From UBA4733 sp036734945 (GTDB taxonomy: Bacteria > Chloroflexota > UBA4733), in the NCBI GenBank assembly GCA_036734945.1, contig DAIMXP010000020.1, positions 14,268-78,267 on the forward strand: DNA of 64,000 nt, in the 5' to 3' direction. The position numbers and the translations under genes were made by a program. A model generated the notes under the pieces. That model was not told the origin of the DNA and made no database searches. It saw nothing but the letters and a program-made list of their open reading frames with translations. Each line of letters starts with the position of its first letter. The first letter of the stretch is position 1. Positions 8,495 through 17,535 of this stretch are shown here, in pieces.

Positions 8495-10474
8495 ATGGTC
8501 CTGGCAGAGTATCCGACGATGGTGACGAGGCGCGCCCCGGCGACAATCGCCGTTGCCCCGATTGCCGGCTCCCATTTTCCCAACGAGCTCGCTGAGTTCG
8601 TGTTCGTGCGAACCTACGCCCGCTGGGATGCGGAGCAGGGCCGGCGGGAGACCTGGGAAGAGGCCGTGGACCGCGTCGTAGCGTTCCTGAGCGAAACGGC
8701 TGGTCCGGCCATTGGCCCCGCGGAGTGGATGGCCGCGCGCCAGGCAATGCTCGAGCACGGCCTGCGCCCCTCGTCCCGCCTGCTCGCAATGGCCGGCAAG
8801 GCCGCCCGCATCAACCCGATCACCGCCTATAACTGCAGCTACCTGCCGATCGACTCCATCGAGTCCTTCGCTGAGGTGCTCTATATCTTGATGGCCGGCA
8901 CCGGCGTCGGCTTCAGCGTAGAGCGCCGCTACGTCGAGCAACTGCCGGTGGTGCAACCACAACGCGGCAACGCCGCCCTGGATGTGCCCTGTGAGCACTC
9001 CTTAATCTACACGATCCCCGACGACACCGAAGGCTGGGCCGACGCTCTCAAGGTCGGTCTCAGCACCTGGTATGCCGGCGGCAACATCCAGTTCGACTAC
9101 CGCCTGATCCGGCCGGCCGGCGCACCCTTGCTGACGAAGGGCGGCCGGGCTTCTGGACCCGAGCCGTTGCGCGGGCTGCTGGATTTCAGCCGCGACCTGC
9201 TGCTCGGCGCCCAGGGTCGCAAGCTGACCAGCCTGGAGTGCCACGACATCGCCACCAAGATCGGTGACGTCGTCGTCATGGGCGGCGTCCGGCGCAGCGC
9301 CGAGATCTCCCTCTCCGACTTCGATGATCTGGTGTTGCGCCACGCCAAAGACGGCGAATACTGGAACACCGCCCCACACCGCGCCATGGCCAACAATAGC
9401 GCAGTCTACGAGCAGCGGCCCACGTGGGACCTGTTTCAGGAAGAGTGGCAGGCGCTAGCCGCCTCCGGCACCGGCGAACGCGGCATCTTCAACCGCGCTG
9501 CGGCCAACGAACTGAGACCTACCCGACGCAAGTCTGCCGAATTCGGCACAAATCCGTGCGGCGAGATCTCCCTTCGCCCCTACGAATTCTGCAACCTCAG
9601 CGAGGTGGTGGCGCGGGTCGAGGATACTCCGGCAACGTTAGCCAACAAGGTGCGGCTGGCCACGCTCATCGGCACCGTGCAGAGCATGCTGATCGACTTC
9701 CCCTACCTGCGCCCGCAGTGGCGGGAGAACTGCGCGGAGGAGCGGCTGCTCGGCGTCAGCGTCACCGGGCAACTGGATTGCCCCACATTCTGGCAGCATC
9801 CGGAACTGATGGCGGAGTTGCGCGACCTCGCCATCGCGGTCAACGCCGACTACGCGCAGCGCCTGGGCATCAACGCCAGCGCGTCCATCACCTGCGTCAA
9901 GCCCTCCGGCAACGCCAGCCAGATGGCCGACTGCGCCTCCGGCATGCACCCGCGCTACAGTGACTACTACGTGCGCCGCGTGCGCGTCTCCACCACCGAC
10001 CCGCTCTACCGCCTGATGCGCGACGCCGGCGCGCCGTTGCACCCCGAGGTGGGCCAGACTGCCGAAACGGCGACGACCTGGGTGGTGGAGTTCCCCGTCA
10101 AAGCGCCGGATGGCGCCATCACCCGCCACGCCATGACCGCCCTGGAGCAGTTGGAGTACTGGCTGACTGTCAAGGAGCACTTCACGGAGCACAACCCCTC
10201 CCAGACGATCTACGTCGGCCCGGACGAGTGGGAAAGCGTCGGCCAGTGGGTCTACGATCATTGGGACCGCATCGGCGGCCTCTCCTTTCTGCCCCGCTCG
10301 GAGCACATCTACCAGTTGGCGCCCTACGAAGACATCACGGCGCAGGAGTACCAGACCCGCCTGGCTGCCTTCCCGGAAATCGACTACAGCCTGCTCTCGC
10401 TCTACGAGCTAGAAGACCGCACCGAAGGGACGCGGGAGTTCGCCTGCACGGGGGATCGCTGCGAGTTGAATTAG
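8495..10474 (+). CDS. nrdJ: Adenosylcobalamin-dependent ribonucleoside-triphosphate reductase (class II, monomeric type)
   Basis: A 659-residue class II reductase making dNTPs from NTPs with a B12-derived thiyl radical. The key residues are all visible: Cys114 (YNCSYLP) and Cys366 (FCNLSEV) as the reducible pair, Cys355 in NPCGE as the radical cysteine with Glu357 beside it, and the C-terminal swinging pair Cys651/Cys656 in FACTGDRCEL. It resembles the Lactobacillus leichmannii-type monomeric enzyme rather than the dimeric NrdJ, though it is somewhat shorter. GAAGGGG precedes the ATG. Upstream NrdR boxes indicate dATP-responsive repression. Its B12 need implies cobalamin synthesis or uptake elsewhere. 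Confidence 0.95.
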   Translation: MVLAEYPTMVTRRAPATIAVAPIAGSHFPNELAEFVFVRTYARWDAEQGRRETWEEAVDRVVAFLSETAGPAIGPAEWMAARQAMLEHGLRPSSRLLAMAGKAARINPITAYNCSYLPIDSIESFAEVLYILMAGTGVGFSVERRYVEQLPVVQPQRGNAALDVPCEHSLIYTIPDDTEGWADALKVGLSTWYAGGNIQFDYRLIRPAGAPLLTKGGRASGPEPLRGLLDFSRDLLLGAQGRKLTSLECHDIATKIGDVVVMGGVRRSAEISLSDFDDLVLRHAKDGEYWNTAPHRAMANNSAVYEQRPTWDLFQEEWQALAASGTGERGIFNRAAANELRPTRRKSAEFGTNPCGEISLRPYEFCNLSEVVARVEDTPATLANKVRLATLIGTVQSMLIDFPYLRPQWRENCAEERLLGVSVTGQLDCPTFWQHPELMAELRDLAIAVNADYAQRLGINASASITCVKPSGNASQMADCASGMHPRYSDYYVRRVRVSTTDPLYRLMRDAGAPLHPEVGQTAETATTWVVEFPVKAPDGAITRHAMTALEQLEYWLTVKEHFTEHNPSQTIYVGPDEWESVGQWVYDHWDRIGGLSFLPRSEHIYQLAPYEDITAQEYQTRLAAFPEIDYSLLSLYELEDRTEGTREFACTGDRCELN

Positions 10475-10499
10475 TGGCGGCGCCCGTCAACGACGAGTG

Positions 10500-10525
10500 G
10501 TACACTGCCCGAACTGGCAGTGTAC
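10500..10525 (+). terminator. Hairpin after nrdJ, possible terminator
   Basis: GTACACTGCC (10500-10509) pairs perfectly with GGCAGTGTAC (10516-10525) around a 6-base loop, 25 bases after the nrdJ stop. The following bases are CTCCGTAG, not a U-tract, so it would be a weak terminator or an RNA-stabilising hairpin. Confidence 0.5.
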
Positions 10526-10587
10526 CTCCGTAGCTCAACGGTCGCCCTAGCCAACCTGGCCCGGCTCTCGGAAGGGATCCTCCGACC

Positions 10588-11193
10588 ATGGTCGCAACGC
10601 TTTCTCCGATGGCTCCGGCAGTTCGCTACACTGTTGACGACCTTGCAGCATTTCCCGATGATGGCAAGCACCGTGAACTGAGCGATGGCCGGGTCGTGGA
10701 GTGGGAAGTGACAACCGCGCAGCACGCCTGGCTCCTCGTGGTCCTAGGCGGACTCCTTGACACGTTCGCTTTTGAGCATCAACTCGGGATGGCCATGGGT
10801 GGTGATCCTCTGGTCCGCATTCTGGGCAGCCGGTTCAGCGCGCGCGGACCGGATGTGGCCTTTTATGCCCGCCAGCGGCTACCGTCGGATCTCACGGCTG
10901 CGACCATGGCCGAGGCGCCCGACTTTGTCATTGAGATCATCTCGCCCACTGATCGAGCCGGCGAAGTGCAGGAAAAGGTGCGCGATTGGCTGCGCGCCGG
11001 GGTGCGCTTGCTCTGGTACATCAACCCGGAAACCGGCACAACTGTGGTCTACCACGCCGGCACGATTGCCTATGTTGACCAGGACGACGTGCTCGATGGC
11101 CGGGACGTGCTGCCCGGCTTCACCCTCGTTTTGCGCGACCTCTTTGCTCGGCTGACCAGCATTCAGAGTGCGCCGGAAGGGCGGAGCGAGTAG
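10588..11193 (+). CDS. Uma2 family PD-(D/E)XK endonuclease-like protein
   Basis: A 201-residue DUF820/Uma2 protein. The family core is present: YTVDDLAAFPDDGKHRELSDGRVVE at the N-terminus, then GPDVAFY, and FVIEIISPTD with a downstream EKVRDWLRAGVRLLWYI helix, giving the D...ExxS nuclease-like arrangement. Such genes are very common in Cyanobacteria and Chloroflexota and often multi-copy; their substrate is unknown, and many are thought to be mobile or selfish. No partner gene is obvious. Confidence 0.85.
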   Translation: MVATLSPMAPAVRYTVDDLAAFPDDGKHRELSDGRVVEWEVTTAQHAWLLVVLGGLLDTFAFEHQLGMAMGGDPLVRILGSRFSARGPDVAFYARQRLPSDLTAATMAEAPDFVIEIISPTDRAGEVQEKVRDWLRAGVRLLWYINPETGTTVVYHAGTIAYVDQDDVLDGRDVLPGFTLVLRDLFARLTSIQSAPEGRSE

Positions 11194-11254
11194 TCCGACC
11201 GGCCGTTTGCTTTGACGTCGTTCGCCCAAATATACTCGCGGGATAGCCCTGCCG

Positions 11255-12115
11255 TCACACCGATGCCACCCGGCGCATCAGGCAGACGCACAGGGCATCA
11301 ATAAGCGTCAGTTGCACGACGCGGCCCGGTACCGCTTCGCGGTGCCAGTCGGGCTGGCGGGAGACGGTGTGCAGGCAGATGTCGGCCAGGCGGCCCAGGT
11401 GCGACTGCGGGAAGTTCGTGATCACGATCAGCGGCGTTCCAGCCAGTTTCACCGCGTGCGCAGCGTCCAGCGTCTGGGCATGCTCGCCCGAAATCGACAC
11501 TGCCAGCGCCGCATCCTGCGGCGTCAGCAAAGCGGCGCGAGCGCTCTGCAACTGGGAATCGCCTTCCCCCAGCGCCGTCTTCCCGATCCGAATCAGGCGG
11601 TAGGAGGCGTCGATGGCGACCAGCCCGGAGCCGCCTGCCCCGAAGCAGTACACCAGCCGCGCACCTGCCAGCACCTCGACCGCCTGGCGAAAGCCGCCAC
11701 TGTCAATGACCTGCAGCGTCTCGCGTAGCGACTGGATGGAAAGGTCAAACACCCCGGCCAGGATGTCGGTAAAGTCGCCGGCTGAGGCCAGGGCCGCCGT
11801 CGTCGCCCGCATAGAGGGGATACCGCGCAGGTCGGACCGCGTGAGGTCCTGCACCAGCCGGCGCCGGAACTCGGCGTAACCGGAGCAGCCCACCGTGCGA
11901 CTCAAGCGGCTGACCGTGCCGATGCTCACGCCCACTTGCTGCGCCAGCGCCGTGATCGGCATGTGCTGGACGCGCTCAGGGTAGTCCACGACGAACACCG
12001 CAGTTCGCCGCTCTGCCGGCCGCAACTGCGGCAGCAAGCTGCGCAGGGTGAGGAGAAGCGACGGCAGTTCCGTCTTTCTGCTAGCCGCCGACGCCTGATC
12101 GTCTTCCTCGGTCAC
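11255..12115 (-). CDS. RpiR family transcriptional regulator (HTH plus SIS domain)
   Basis: About 286 residues. The N-terminal HTH is seen as ITALAQQVGVSIGTVSRLSRTVGCSGYAEFRR, followed by a sugar-isomerase (SIS) domain with VYCFGAGGSGLVAIDASYRLIRIG and ALAVSISGEHAQTLDAAHAVKLAGTPLIVITN, which binds a phosphosugar. The GTG at 12115 with AAGAGGGG before it is preferred to an upstream in-frame codon at 12154. The gene is divergent from the binding-protein gene at 12309, with the latter's promoter lying in the 190-base gap, so it probably controls that gene and itself in response to a sugar phosphate. Confidence 0.88.
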   Translation of the reverse strand: MTEEDDQASAASRKTELPSLLLTLRSLLPQLRPAERRTAVFVVDYPERVQHMPITALAQQVGVSIGTVSRLSRTVGCSGYAEFRRRLVQDLTRSDLRGIPSMRATTAALASAGDFTDILAGVFDLSIQSLRETLQVIDSGGFRQAVEVLAGARLVYCFGAGGSGLVAIDASYRLIRIGKTALGEGDSQLQSARAALLTPQDAALAVSISGEHAQTLDAAHAVKLAGTPLIVITNFPQSHLGRLADICLHTVSRQPDWHREAVPGRVVQLTLIDALCVCLMRRVASV

Positions 12116-12168
12116 GCCCGCCCCTCTTCCTTCGCGTGATATGCCACAACGCAACGGTCCAATAACGA

Positions 12169-12197
12169 TTGACTTCGATTGGTCGGTTGCGTATAAT
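12169..12197 (+). promoter_or_regulatory. Strong sigma-70 promoter of the sugar-binding lipoprotein
   Basis: TTGACT (12169-12174), exactly 17 bases, then TATAAT (12192-12197). This is the best promoter in the window. It gives a roughly 105-base leader before the TTG start at 12309. It sits between the divergent RpiR gene and the lipoprotein gene; GATTGACTTCGATTGG within it has a repeated GATTG that could be an operator. Confidence 0.8.
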
Positions 12198-12308
12198 CCC
12201 TTTCACACAGTGCCGCCCGTTGACCTGTCCGATAACTGTCAAGTCCGGCGGCGGTGGCACGACCCCATGCAAGGGGAATATATACCAGGCAGAGAGGATG
12301 GTGCATCG

Positions 12309-13772
12309 TTGAGTCCGTCCACGTCACGCCGAGTGCTGCTGCGACACGCCGTGGTCGCGGCTACCGGCCTCTCGGCAGCCGGTCTGCTCGCCGCCTGCGG
12401 CGCCAGCGCCCCAGCCGCGACCACCACGGGTAGCGCGACCGCCGCCGCCGTAACCAAGGCCCCTGCGACCGCGAGCCAGGCGAGTGCTGCGACCACGAGC
12501 CAGGCGACCGCTGCTGCCCTCGCCACCACGACCACCACGGCCACGGTCAGCGCCAAAGCCACAACCTCGGCTGCCCCCAAAGCAAATGTAGCCAAGGGCA
12601 AGGTCTGGATGACGTACTGGGGCAGCACGGCCGACGACCAGTACATGAACGCCATCGGCGGCAGCTTCACCAAGGCCAGTGGCGCGGCGGTGACGGCGCA
12701 GAACGTGCCCGGCGACTATGTGGGCACGATCACCACCTTCCTGGCCGCCGGCACGGCGCCCGATGTTGCTGTCTTCACGAACGACATGGTGCCGGAACTG
12801 CTGCGCCAGAGCGCCTTCACCGACATGCAGCCGCTGATCGGGCGTGACAAGCTAGACACCTCGGACTTCGTGCCGGCTGCCCTGAAGGCCTACCAGTACA
12901 AAGGGGGCCTCTTCGCCCTGCCCAAGAACTTCCACAGCTACGCCATCTGGTACAACATCGATAGCTTCCAGCAGGCCGCCCTGCAGCCACCGACGGCTGC
13001 CTGGACGCTCGATTCCTACCTCGAAGCTTCCCAGAAGCTGACCAACACCTCCCGCGGCACCTTCGGCACCACCATGCCGGTCAGCCAGTTCACCGAACCC
13101 TGGATCTGGTTGGACAGCGGCGACATCGTCGATAACCCGGACAACGTGACGAAGATCACCTTCAGCAACGCCAAAACGGTGCAGGCGCTGCAATGGCTGG
13201 CTGACCTGCGCACGAAATACCACGTCACGCCGACGGCGGCGGAGTCGGCCGCCGACAAGGGCGACACCAACATGTTCTACAACGGCAAGATCGGCATGTA
13301 TCCCTACCTCTACGTCGAGGGCCGCGTGGCCGCCTTTGCCAAGGGCTTCACCTGGGATGTCGGGCCAATGCCGACCGGTCCCGACGGGCAACACGCGACG
13401 GTCATCGCCACCGGCGGCTACTTCTTGCCCAAGGGTAGCGCCAACCCGGACCTCGGCTGGCAGTTCGTGAAATCGGCGACCAGCGTCGACAGCATGAAGC
13501 AAGACGCCAAGATCGGCATCGGCATCCCCGCCCGCCTCTCGGCCGCCACCTGGCCGGAATTCCAGGCAGGACCACCCAAGAACAAGAACGTCTTTATCGA
13601 CCAGGCCAAGTACGGCCGGCTCGGCCCCGTCTTCCTCGGCGTCGGTCCCGTCCTCGGAGCAGCCTGGAAGGCGCTCGCTCCCCTCTTTGCCGGGGCCTCC
13701 ACGGCTGCCGACGCCGTCGCCAAAGCCGACGCTGCGGCGAACGCGGAGTTGCAGAAGTACGTTGGGAAATGA
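12309..13772 (+). CDS. Extracellular sugar-binding lipoprotein (ABC family 1)
   Basis: About 487 residues. The TTG at 12309 is chosen because AGAGAGGA lies 10 bases upstream and the protein then begins MSPSTSRRVLLRH, a twin-arginine-like signal ending in lipobox LLAAC (Cys30). An upstream ATG at 12267 would add a non-signal extension. After an Ala/Thr linker the mature domain runs KVWMTYWGSTADDQYMNAIG, with AAGTAPDVAVFTNDMVPEL typical of family-1 binders. Controlled from a strong promoter shared with a divergent RpiR regulator, so the ligand is probably metabolised to a phosphosugar. Permease partners are absent. Confidence 0.9.
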   Translation: MSPSTSRRVLLRHAVVAATGLSAAGLLAACGASAPAATTTGSATAAAVTKAPATASQASAATTSQATAAALATTTTTATVSAKATTSAAPKANVAKGKVWMTYWGSTADDQYMNAIGGSFTKASGAAVTAQNVPGDYVGTITTFLAAGTAPDVAVFTNDMVPELLRQSAFTDMQPLIGRDKLDTSDFVPAALKAYQYKGGLFALPKNFHSYAIWYNIDSFQQAALQPPTAAWTLDSYLEASQKLTNTSRGTFGTTMPVSQFTEPWIWLDSGDIVDNPDNVTKITFSNAKTVQALQWLADLRTKYHVTPTAAESAADKGDTNMFYNGKIGMYPYLYVEGRVAAFAKGFTWDVGPMPTGPDGQHATVIATGGYFLPKGSANPDLGWQFVKSATSVDSMKQDAKIGIGIPARLSAATWPEFQAGPPKNKNVFIDQAKYGRLGPVFLGVGPVLGAAWKALAPLFAGASTAADAVAKADAAANAELQKYVGK

Positions 13773-13778
13773 CGACGG

Positions 13779-13910
13779 AGGCCGCGACTGCGGGCCCAGA
13801 GGGCGCCCCCGGCCAAGAACCGGGGGCGACTGCGGTCGCATGTCCCATTCCATACCACAGCATCCGCCGTACTTGGCCGGGGGCGCCCTCTGGGCCCGCA
13901 GTCGCGGCCT
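13779..13910. repeat. Long palindromic element, copy 1
   Basis: A perfect 39-bp inverted repeat: 13779-13817 (beginning AGGCCGCGACTGCGGGCCC) is the exact complement of 13872-13910, with a 54-base centre containing a GCGACTGCGGTCGC hairpin. It begins 7 bases after the binding-protein stop. A related element lies at 39882-40040. No coding capacity. Confidence 0.9.
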
Positions 13911-13954
13911 TGTTCCTCGCGCCGTTGATGACTCAGCCGAATGGGACATAAATC

Positions 13955-15234
13955 GTGATCGACCCCACCCTCTTTGCCGCCCCGCCGCGCGAGTTTCGGC
14001 CGGTACCCATGTGGTTCTGGAATGGTGATCTGGAGGAGGCGGAGATTCGGCGGCAGGTTCAGGCTTTCGCTGATGGCGGACTTGGTGGCTTTCAGATTGC
14101 TGCGCGCACGGGCCTGAGCACCCCCTATCTCTCGCAGCGCTGGTTCGATCTAGTGGAACTGGCGAGCCGGGAGGCGGCGCCGCACGGGCTGCAGGTCTGG
14201 CTGGCCGACGAGTACCCCTATCCCAGCGGCGCCGCCGGCGGGGAACTGACGGTGCGCCACCCGGAGTGGCGGGCCTGGCACATGCGGCCCCGTTCCGCCA
14301 GCGTGCAGCCCGGCGAGCGCCTGGAAGTCGACTCCACGCGCAACTCGGTGCAGCGCCACGCCCACGTCGTCGGCAACGATCCCGGCCACGAGAAGGTGGG
14401 CGGCACGCTGGACGCCCTGCACGCCGAGACGCGGCCCCGCTTCCGCGCCCATCCGCGCTTCCCCGCCTCTCTGGCTGCTCAGGTCGGCCTGAACCGGGTA
14501 CTGGTGGAGAGCTACCACAGCATCGGCTGGTCGCTGACCTTTCAGGACATGAAAGCGCTAGCCGACCGCCTCGCCGCCCAGGGGGCCAATCTCTTCGTCT
14601 TCCACGCCTTTCTCTACTCGCTCGGCGGCCTGCGGAAATGGGACGCGCCGCCCTCTCAGTTCTTGCAGAACCCCTACTGGTCGCAGTTCCCCGCTTCACC
14701 GACTACCTCGGCCGCCTCTGCTACGCCCTCAGCCGCGGCCGCCGCGCCAGCTCCGTGGCACTGCTGGACCCGATCACTTCGCTGTGGACGCACGGTAGCA
14801 GCGCGGGCAGCAGTATCGGTTCGGGGCCGGACGCCGTCGCCAAACGGGTGGCCGGCGACTGGCAGTACCTGCAACGGGAGTTGGAAGCGGCCCAGCGTCC
14901 CTTCGACAGTCTGGACCCACTGTTGCTGAGCGAGGGTCGCGTGGAGGACGGCGCACTCCGCCTGGGTGAAGCCGAATACCGCGTCATCATCCTGCCCCCG
15001 CTGGCATCGCTGGAGGCAGCCGCGTGGGACAGGCTGGAGGAGTTTGCTGCCGGCGGCGGGGTGGTGATCGCCTGCGGCCTGTTGCCCTACGAGCAGATCG
15101 AAGGCGACAACACGGTCAGCACCGCCTGCGCCGCCGGCCGGCAGCACAGACCGGCCGCTCGTCGAGCCGAAACCGTTCGTGAACGTTCTGCGCGGACTCG
15201 GTCAGCCCGCGCAGGCGGGCTTCGCTTCGTGTAG
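13955..15234 (+). pseudogene. Decayed GH106-like glycoside hydrolase
   Basis: The N-terminus (RPVPMWFWNGDLEEAEIRRQ, then WLADEYPYPSGAAGG) and a later block (SYHSIGWSLTFQDMKALADRLAAQGANLFVFHAFLYSLGG) match alpha-L-rhamnosidase-like family GH106 proteins, which are normally near 1000 residues. Here the stretch between roughly residues 155 and 170 is missing the catalytic core, a reading-frame change occurs near 14690 (TTCCCCGC would be in frame with one more C), and homology stops near 15150 before the REP-like repeat. So the gene carries a deletion, a frameshift and a truncation. It follows a sugar-binding protein and may once have acted on plant polysaccharides. Confidence 0.75.
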
Positions 15235-15258
15235 CCGCGACTTCAGTCGCCGGGCACG
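15203..15258. repeat. REP-like double hairpin
   Basis: GCCCGC-GCA-GGCGGGC (15205-15220) followed by GCGAC-TTCA-GTCGC within GTAGCCGCGACTTCAGTCGC. The TTCA-loop hairpin after GTAGCC also appears at 37762-37781, so it belongs to a small dispersed palindrome class. It truncates the 3' end of the glycosidase pseudogene. Confidence 0.65.
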
Positions 15259-15295
15259 TCTCCGAACGGGCGCCGGCTATGCCCGGCTGTACCCG

Positions 15296-15577
15296 TTAGA
15301 TCGCCGCGCGGCGCGTACCGCCGGAGACCAACCGGACGATGAGCAACAGGATCACGGCGCCGACGAACGACACCGCCAGGCTCCAGATAAAGCCGCCGTT
15401 GTTGGCGCCGTTGCCGTAGCCGAGCACCGCGCTCATGACCCAACCGCCGATGACGGCGCCGATCAAGCCGACCACCATATCACCGAGCACGCCGAAACCT
15501 GAGCCGCCGACAACCAATCCGGCGAGCCAGCCCGCGATAATGCCGATGATGATCCAGCCGATAATCGCCATGACCAT
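15296..15577 (-). CDS. GlsB/YeaQ/YmgE-family stress-response membrane protein
   Basis: About 93 residues, three hydrophobic segments rich in Gly: IIGWIIIGIIAGWLAGLVVGG, VVGLIGAVIGGWVMSAVLG and FIWSLAVSFVGAVILLLIVRLV. This is the transglycosylase-associated (GlsB/YeaQ) family of small inner-membrane proteins often induced by stress; the family's molecular role is unknown. The start is one of several clustered codons between 15571 and 15589; AGGAAAGG lies just upstream. Confidence 0.85.
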   Translation of the reverse strand: MVMAIIGWIIIGIIAGWLAGLVVGGSGFGVLGDMVVGLIGAVIGGWVMSAVLGYGNGANNGGFIWSLAVSFVGAVILLLIVRLVSGGTRRAAI

Positions 15578-15711
15578 GCGCACCACCAACCTTTCCTACT
15601 AGCCGGGCCGGAACATCCGGTCCGTGCTTTTTAGAACCGTCTCCCGAGAGGCGGCCCCCGTTGCTGAGCTACATACGCAAAGGGCGTGCCAGCTTGGGGG
15701 AGTTGGAGGCT

Positions 15712-16266
15712 CTAATTCCCGGCGGCGTGATCGCCCCAGCCAGCCATAGCCTGGATGAGCACCGGCTCCGGATTGATGTCGCCATCGCTCTCCACGGTCA
15801 TGAGGTAGCTCAGCGGCGGACGGTTAAAGGCGCCATCTGCGATGGTGACGCCGTTCTGCCGCTGCAAGAGCGAGGCATAAACCTGTCCACCGCCGCCGTG
15901 CCGGGTGACACTCCCGGCCGACTGGGGCAACCCGATCAGATTCATGAACCGCCCATCCACCAGCGACACGGCCTGAACGCTGAGCGACAGTTGCTGCCCC
16001 TGCACGGTCAGATGGTATTCGTCGAACAGCACCGGCGCACCGCAGTCGGGCATCGCCACCGGCTGCACATGCCAGGCGCGCGGCAGGCGCAGCGTATACG
16101 GAATGCAGGGCGAGGCAAAGGTGGTATCACCCGGCGACAGGCTATGCAGGCGAAACGCGCCGGTAATGAGCAGAATGACAACGCAGCCGACTGCCAGGCC
16201 GCGCCCCGTGCGCACCGCACGCCCGATGCGCCAGGAGAGGATACGGGCCTGTAGTTGCCGCTCCAT
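15712..16266 (-). CDS. Hypothetical single-pass membrane-anchored protein
   Basis: A 184-residue protein I do not recognise. Residues 21-40 (TGRGLAVGCVVILLITGAF) form one transmembrane or signal-anchor helix; the rest is predicted outside, with two cysteines (SPCIPYTL, MPDCGAP) that could form a disulphide. AAGGAAC precedes the ATG by 4 bases, and the start lies 9 bases after the serS stop, so it is the last gene of the birA-lysS-serS operon. Function unknown. Confidence 0.65.
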   Translation of the reverse strand: MERQLQARILSWRIGRAVRTGRGLAVGCVVILLITGAFRLHSLSPGDTTFASPCIPYTLRLPRAWHVQPVAMPDCGAPVLFDEYHLTVQGQQLSLSVQAVSLVDGRFMNLIGLPQSAGSVTRHGGGGQVYASLLQRQNGVTIADGAFNRPPLSYLMTVESDGDINPEPVLIQAMAGWGDHAAGN

Positions 16267-16275
16267 AGCTGTTCC

Positions 16276-17535
16276 TTAGCGGATGACATCCGCCCCCATA
16301 TACGGTCGCAACACCTCCGGTACCACCACGCTGCCATCTTCTTGCTGGTAGTTCTCCAGGATCGCGGCAAAGGTGCGGTCGATCGGCAGACCGGAGCCGT
16401 TCAGGGTGTGGACGAACTCCGGGCGTTCGCCGGCCGCCCGCCGGAAGCGAATATTGGCCCGTCGGGCCTGGAACGCTTCGCAGTTGCTGATGGATGATAT
16501 CTCTTTGAACTCCGCCACGCCGGGCAGCCAGACTTCCAGGTCAACCTGCGCGGCGGCTGTAAAGCCGAGGTCTCCGGTACAGATGCGCAGGCCGCGGTAG
16601 TGCAACCCGAGCGCCTGCAGGAGGTCCTCCGCGTCGGCAATCAGGCGGTCATACTGGGCGTAGGACTCTTCCGGCCGGCAGAAAGCATACATCTCCACCT
16701 TGTGGAACTGGTGGACGCGGATGACGCCGCGGGTGTCGCGCCCCGCCGAGCCGGCTTCGCGGCGCCAGGAGGGGCAATAGGCGGTATAACGCAGCGGCAA
16801 CTGCTCACCGGCCAGGATGTCGTCGCGGTGCAGGTCGGTCAGCGCCACCTCCGCCGTCGGGTTCAGCCAGAGATCGTCCTCACGCAGGTAGTAGGCGTCC
16901 TCCGCAAACTTGGGCAGCTTGGCGGAACCGAGCATGGCGGCGCTGCGGATCAGGTAGGGCAGCGATACCTCGCAGTAGCCGTGGCGGGCGACGTGGAAGT
17001 CCAGGAAGAAGGCGATCAGCGCGCGTTGCAGGCGGGCGCCGAGACCACGGGCGACATAAAAGCGGGCGCCCGCCAGTTTGACGCCGGCATCCTGGTCAAG
17101 GATGCCAAGTTGCTCACCGATCTCCCAGTGCGGTCGCGGCGTGAAGGCGAACTGCGGTGGCTCGCCCCAGCGCATGTACTCGACGTTATCCTGGTCCGAC
17201 GCCCCTGCCGGCACGTCAGGGTGCGGCAGGTTCGGCAGGCGCAACGCCAGGTCGTTCAGTTGCCGCTCGATGCTCTCCTGCTCACCATCCAGCACTTTGA
17301 TGCGGTCGGACAGCGCGCGCAGCGTGCTGCGCTGCGCTTCGTCGGGCCGACCGGCCCGCTTGATGCCTTCGTTGGCGACGTTGCGCTGCTGCCGCAGGGC
17401 CTGGGCCTCGCTCAACAGGGCGCGACGCCGTGCGTCCAGTTGCAGCAGGTCGTCCAACGGCCCGGCACTCTGGCGCAGGCTGAGGCGCTCACGCACTTCT
17501 TCGACGTGCTCACGGATGTAAGCAACGGGCAACAC
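16276..17535 (-). CDS. serS: Seryl-tRNA synthetase
   Basis: A 419-residue class II synthetase that charges tRNA-Ser and tRNA-Sec. The N-terminal two-helix coiled-coil arm (residues about 30-105) contacts the long variable arm of tRNA-Ser. Motif 2 is seen as CPSWRREAGSAGRDTRGVIRVHQFHKVE, motif 3 as GSGLPIDRTFAAILENYQ. The start is a GTG whose first base overlaps the lysS stop (TAGTG) with GGAGGTGGC before it, so translation is coupled to lysS. Normal length. Confidence 0.97.
   Translation of the reverse strand: MLPVAYIREHVEEVRERLSLRQSAGPLDDLLQLDARRRALLSEAQALRQQRNVANEGIKRAGRPDEAQRSTLRALSDRIKVLDGEQESIERQLNDLALRLPNLPHPDVPAGASDQDNVEYMRWGEPPQFAFTPRPHWEIGEQLGILDQDAGVKLAGARFYVARGLGARLQRALIAFFLDFHVARHGYCEVSLPYLIRSAAMLGSAKLPKFAEDAYYLREDDLWLNPTAEVALTDLHRDDILAGEQLPLRYTAYCPSWRREAGSAGRDTRGVIRVHQFHKVEMYAFCRPEESYAQYDRLIADAEDLLQALGLHYRGLRICTGDLGFTAAAQVDLEVWLPGVAEFKEISSISNCEAFQARRANIRFRRAAGERPEFVHTLNGSGLPIDRTFAAILENYQQEDGSVVVPEVLRPYMGADVIR

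Noticed and set aside
10523..10590. tRNA-like start CTCCGTAGCTCAACGGT after nrdJ
   Set aside because: The D-arm-like text is there but no anticodon arm, T-loop (TTCGA) or 3' acceptor partner follows; probably chance or a tiny relic.
15661..16254. Plus-strand frame opposite the gene at 15712-16266
   Set aside because: The minus-strand frame has a membrane helix, an SD and operon spacing; the plus-strand frame has none of these.
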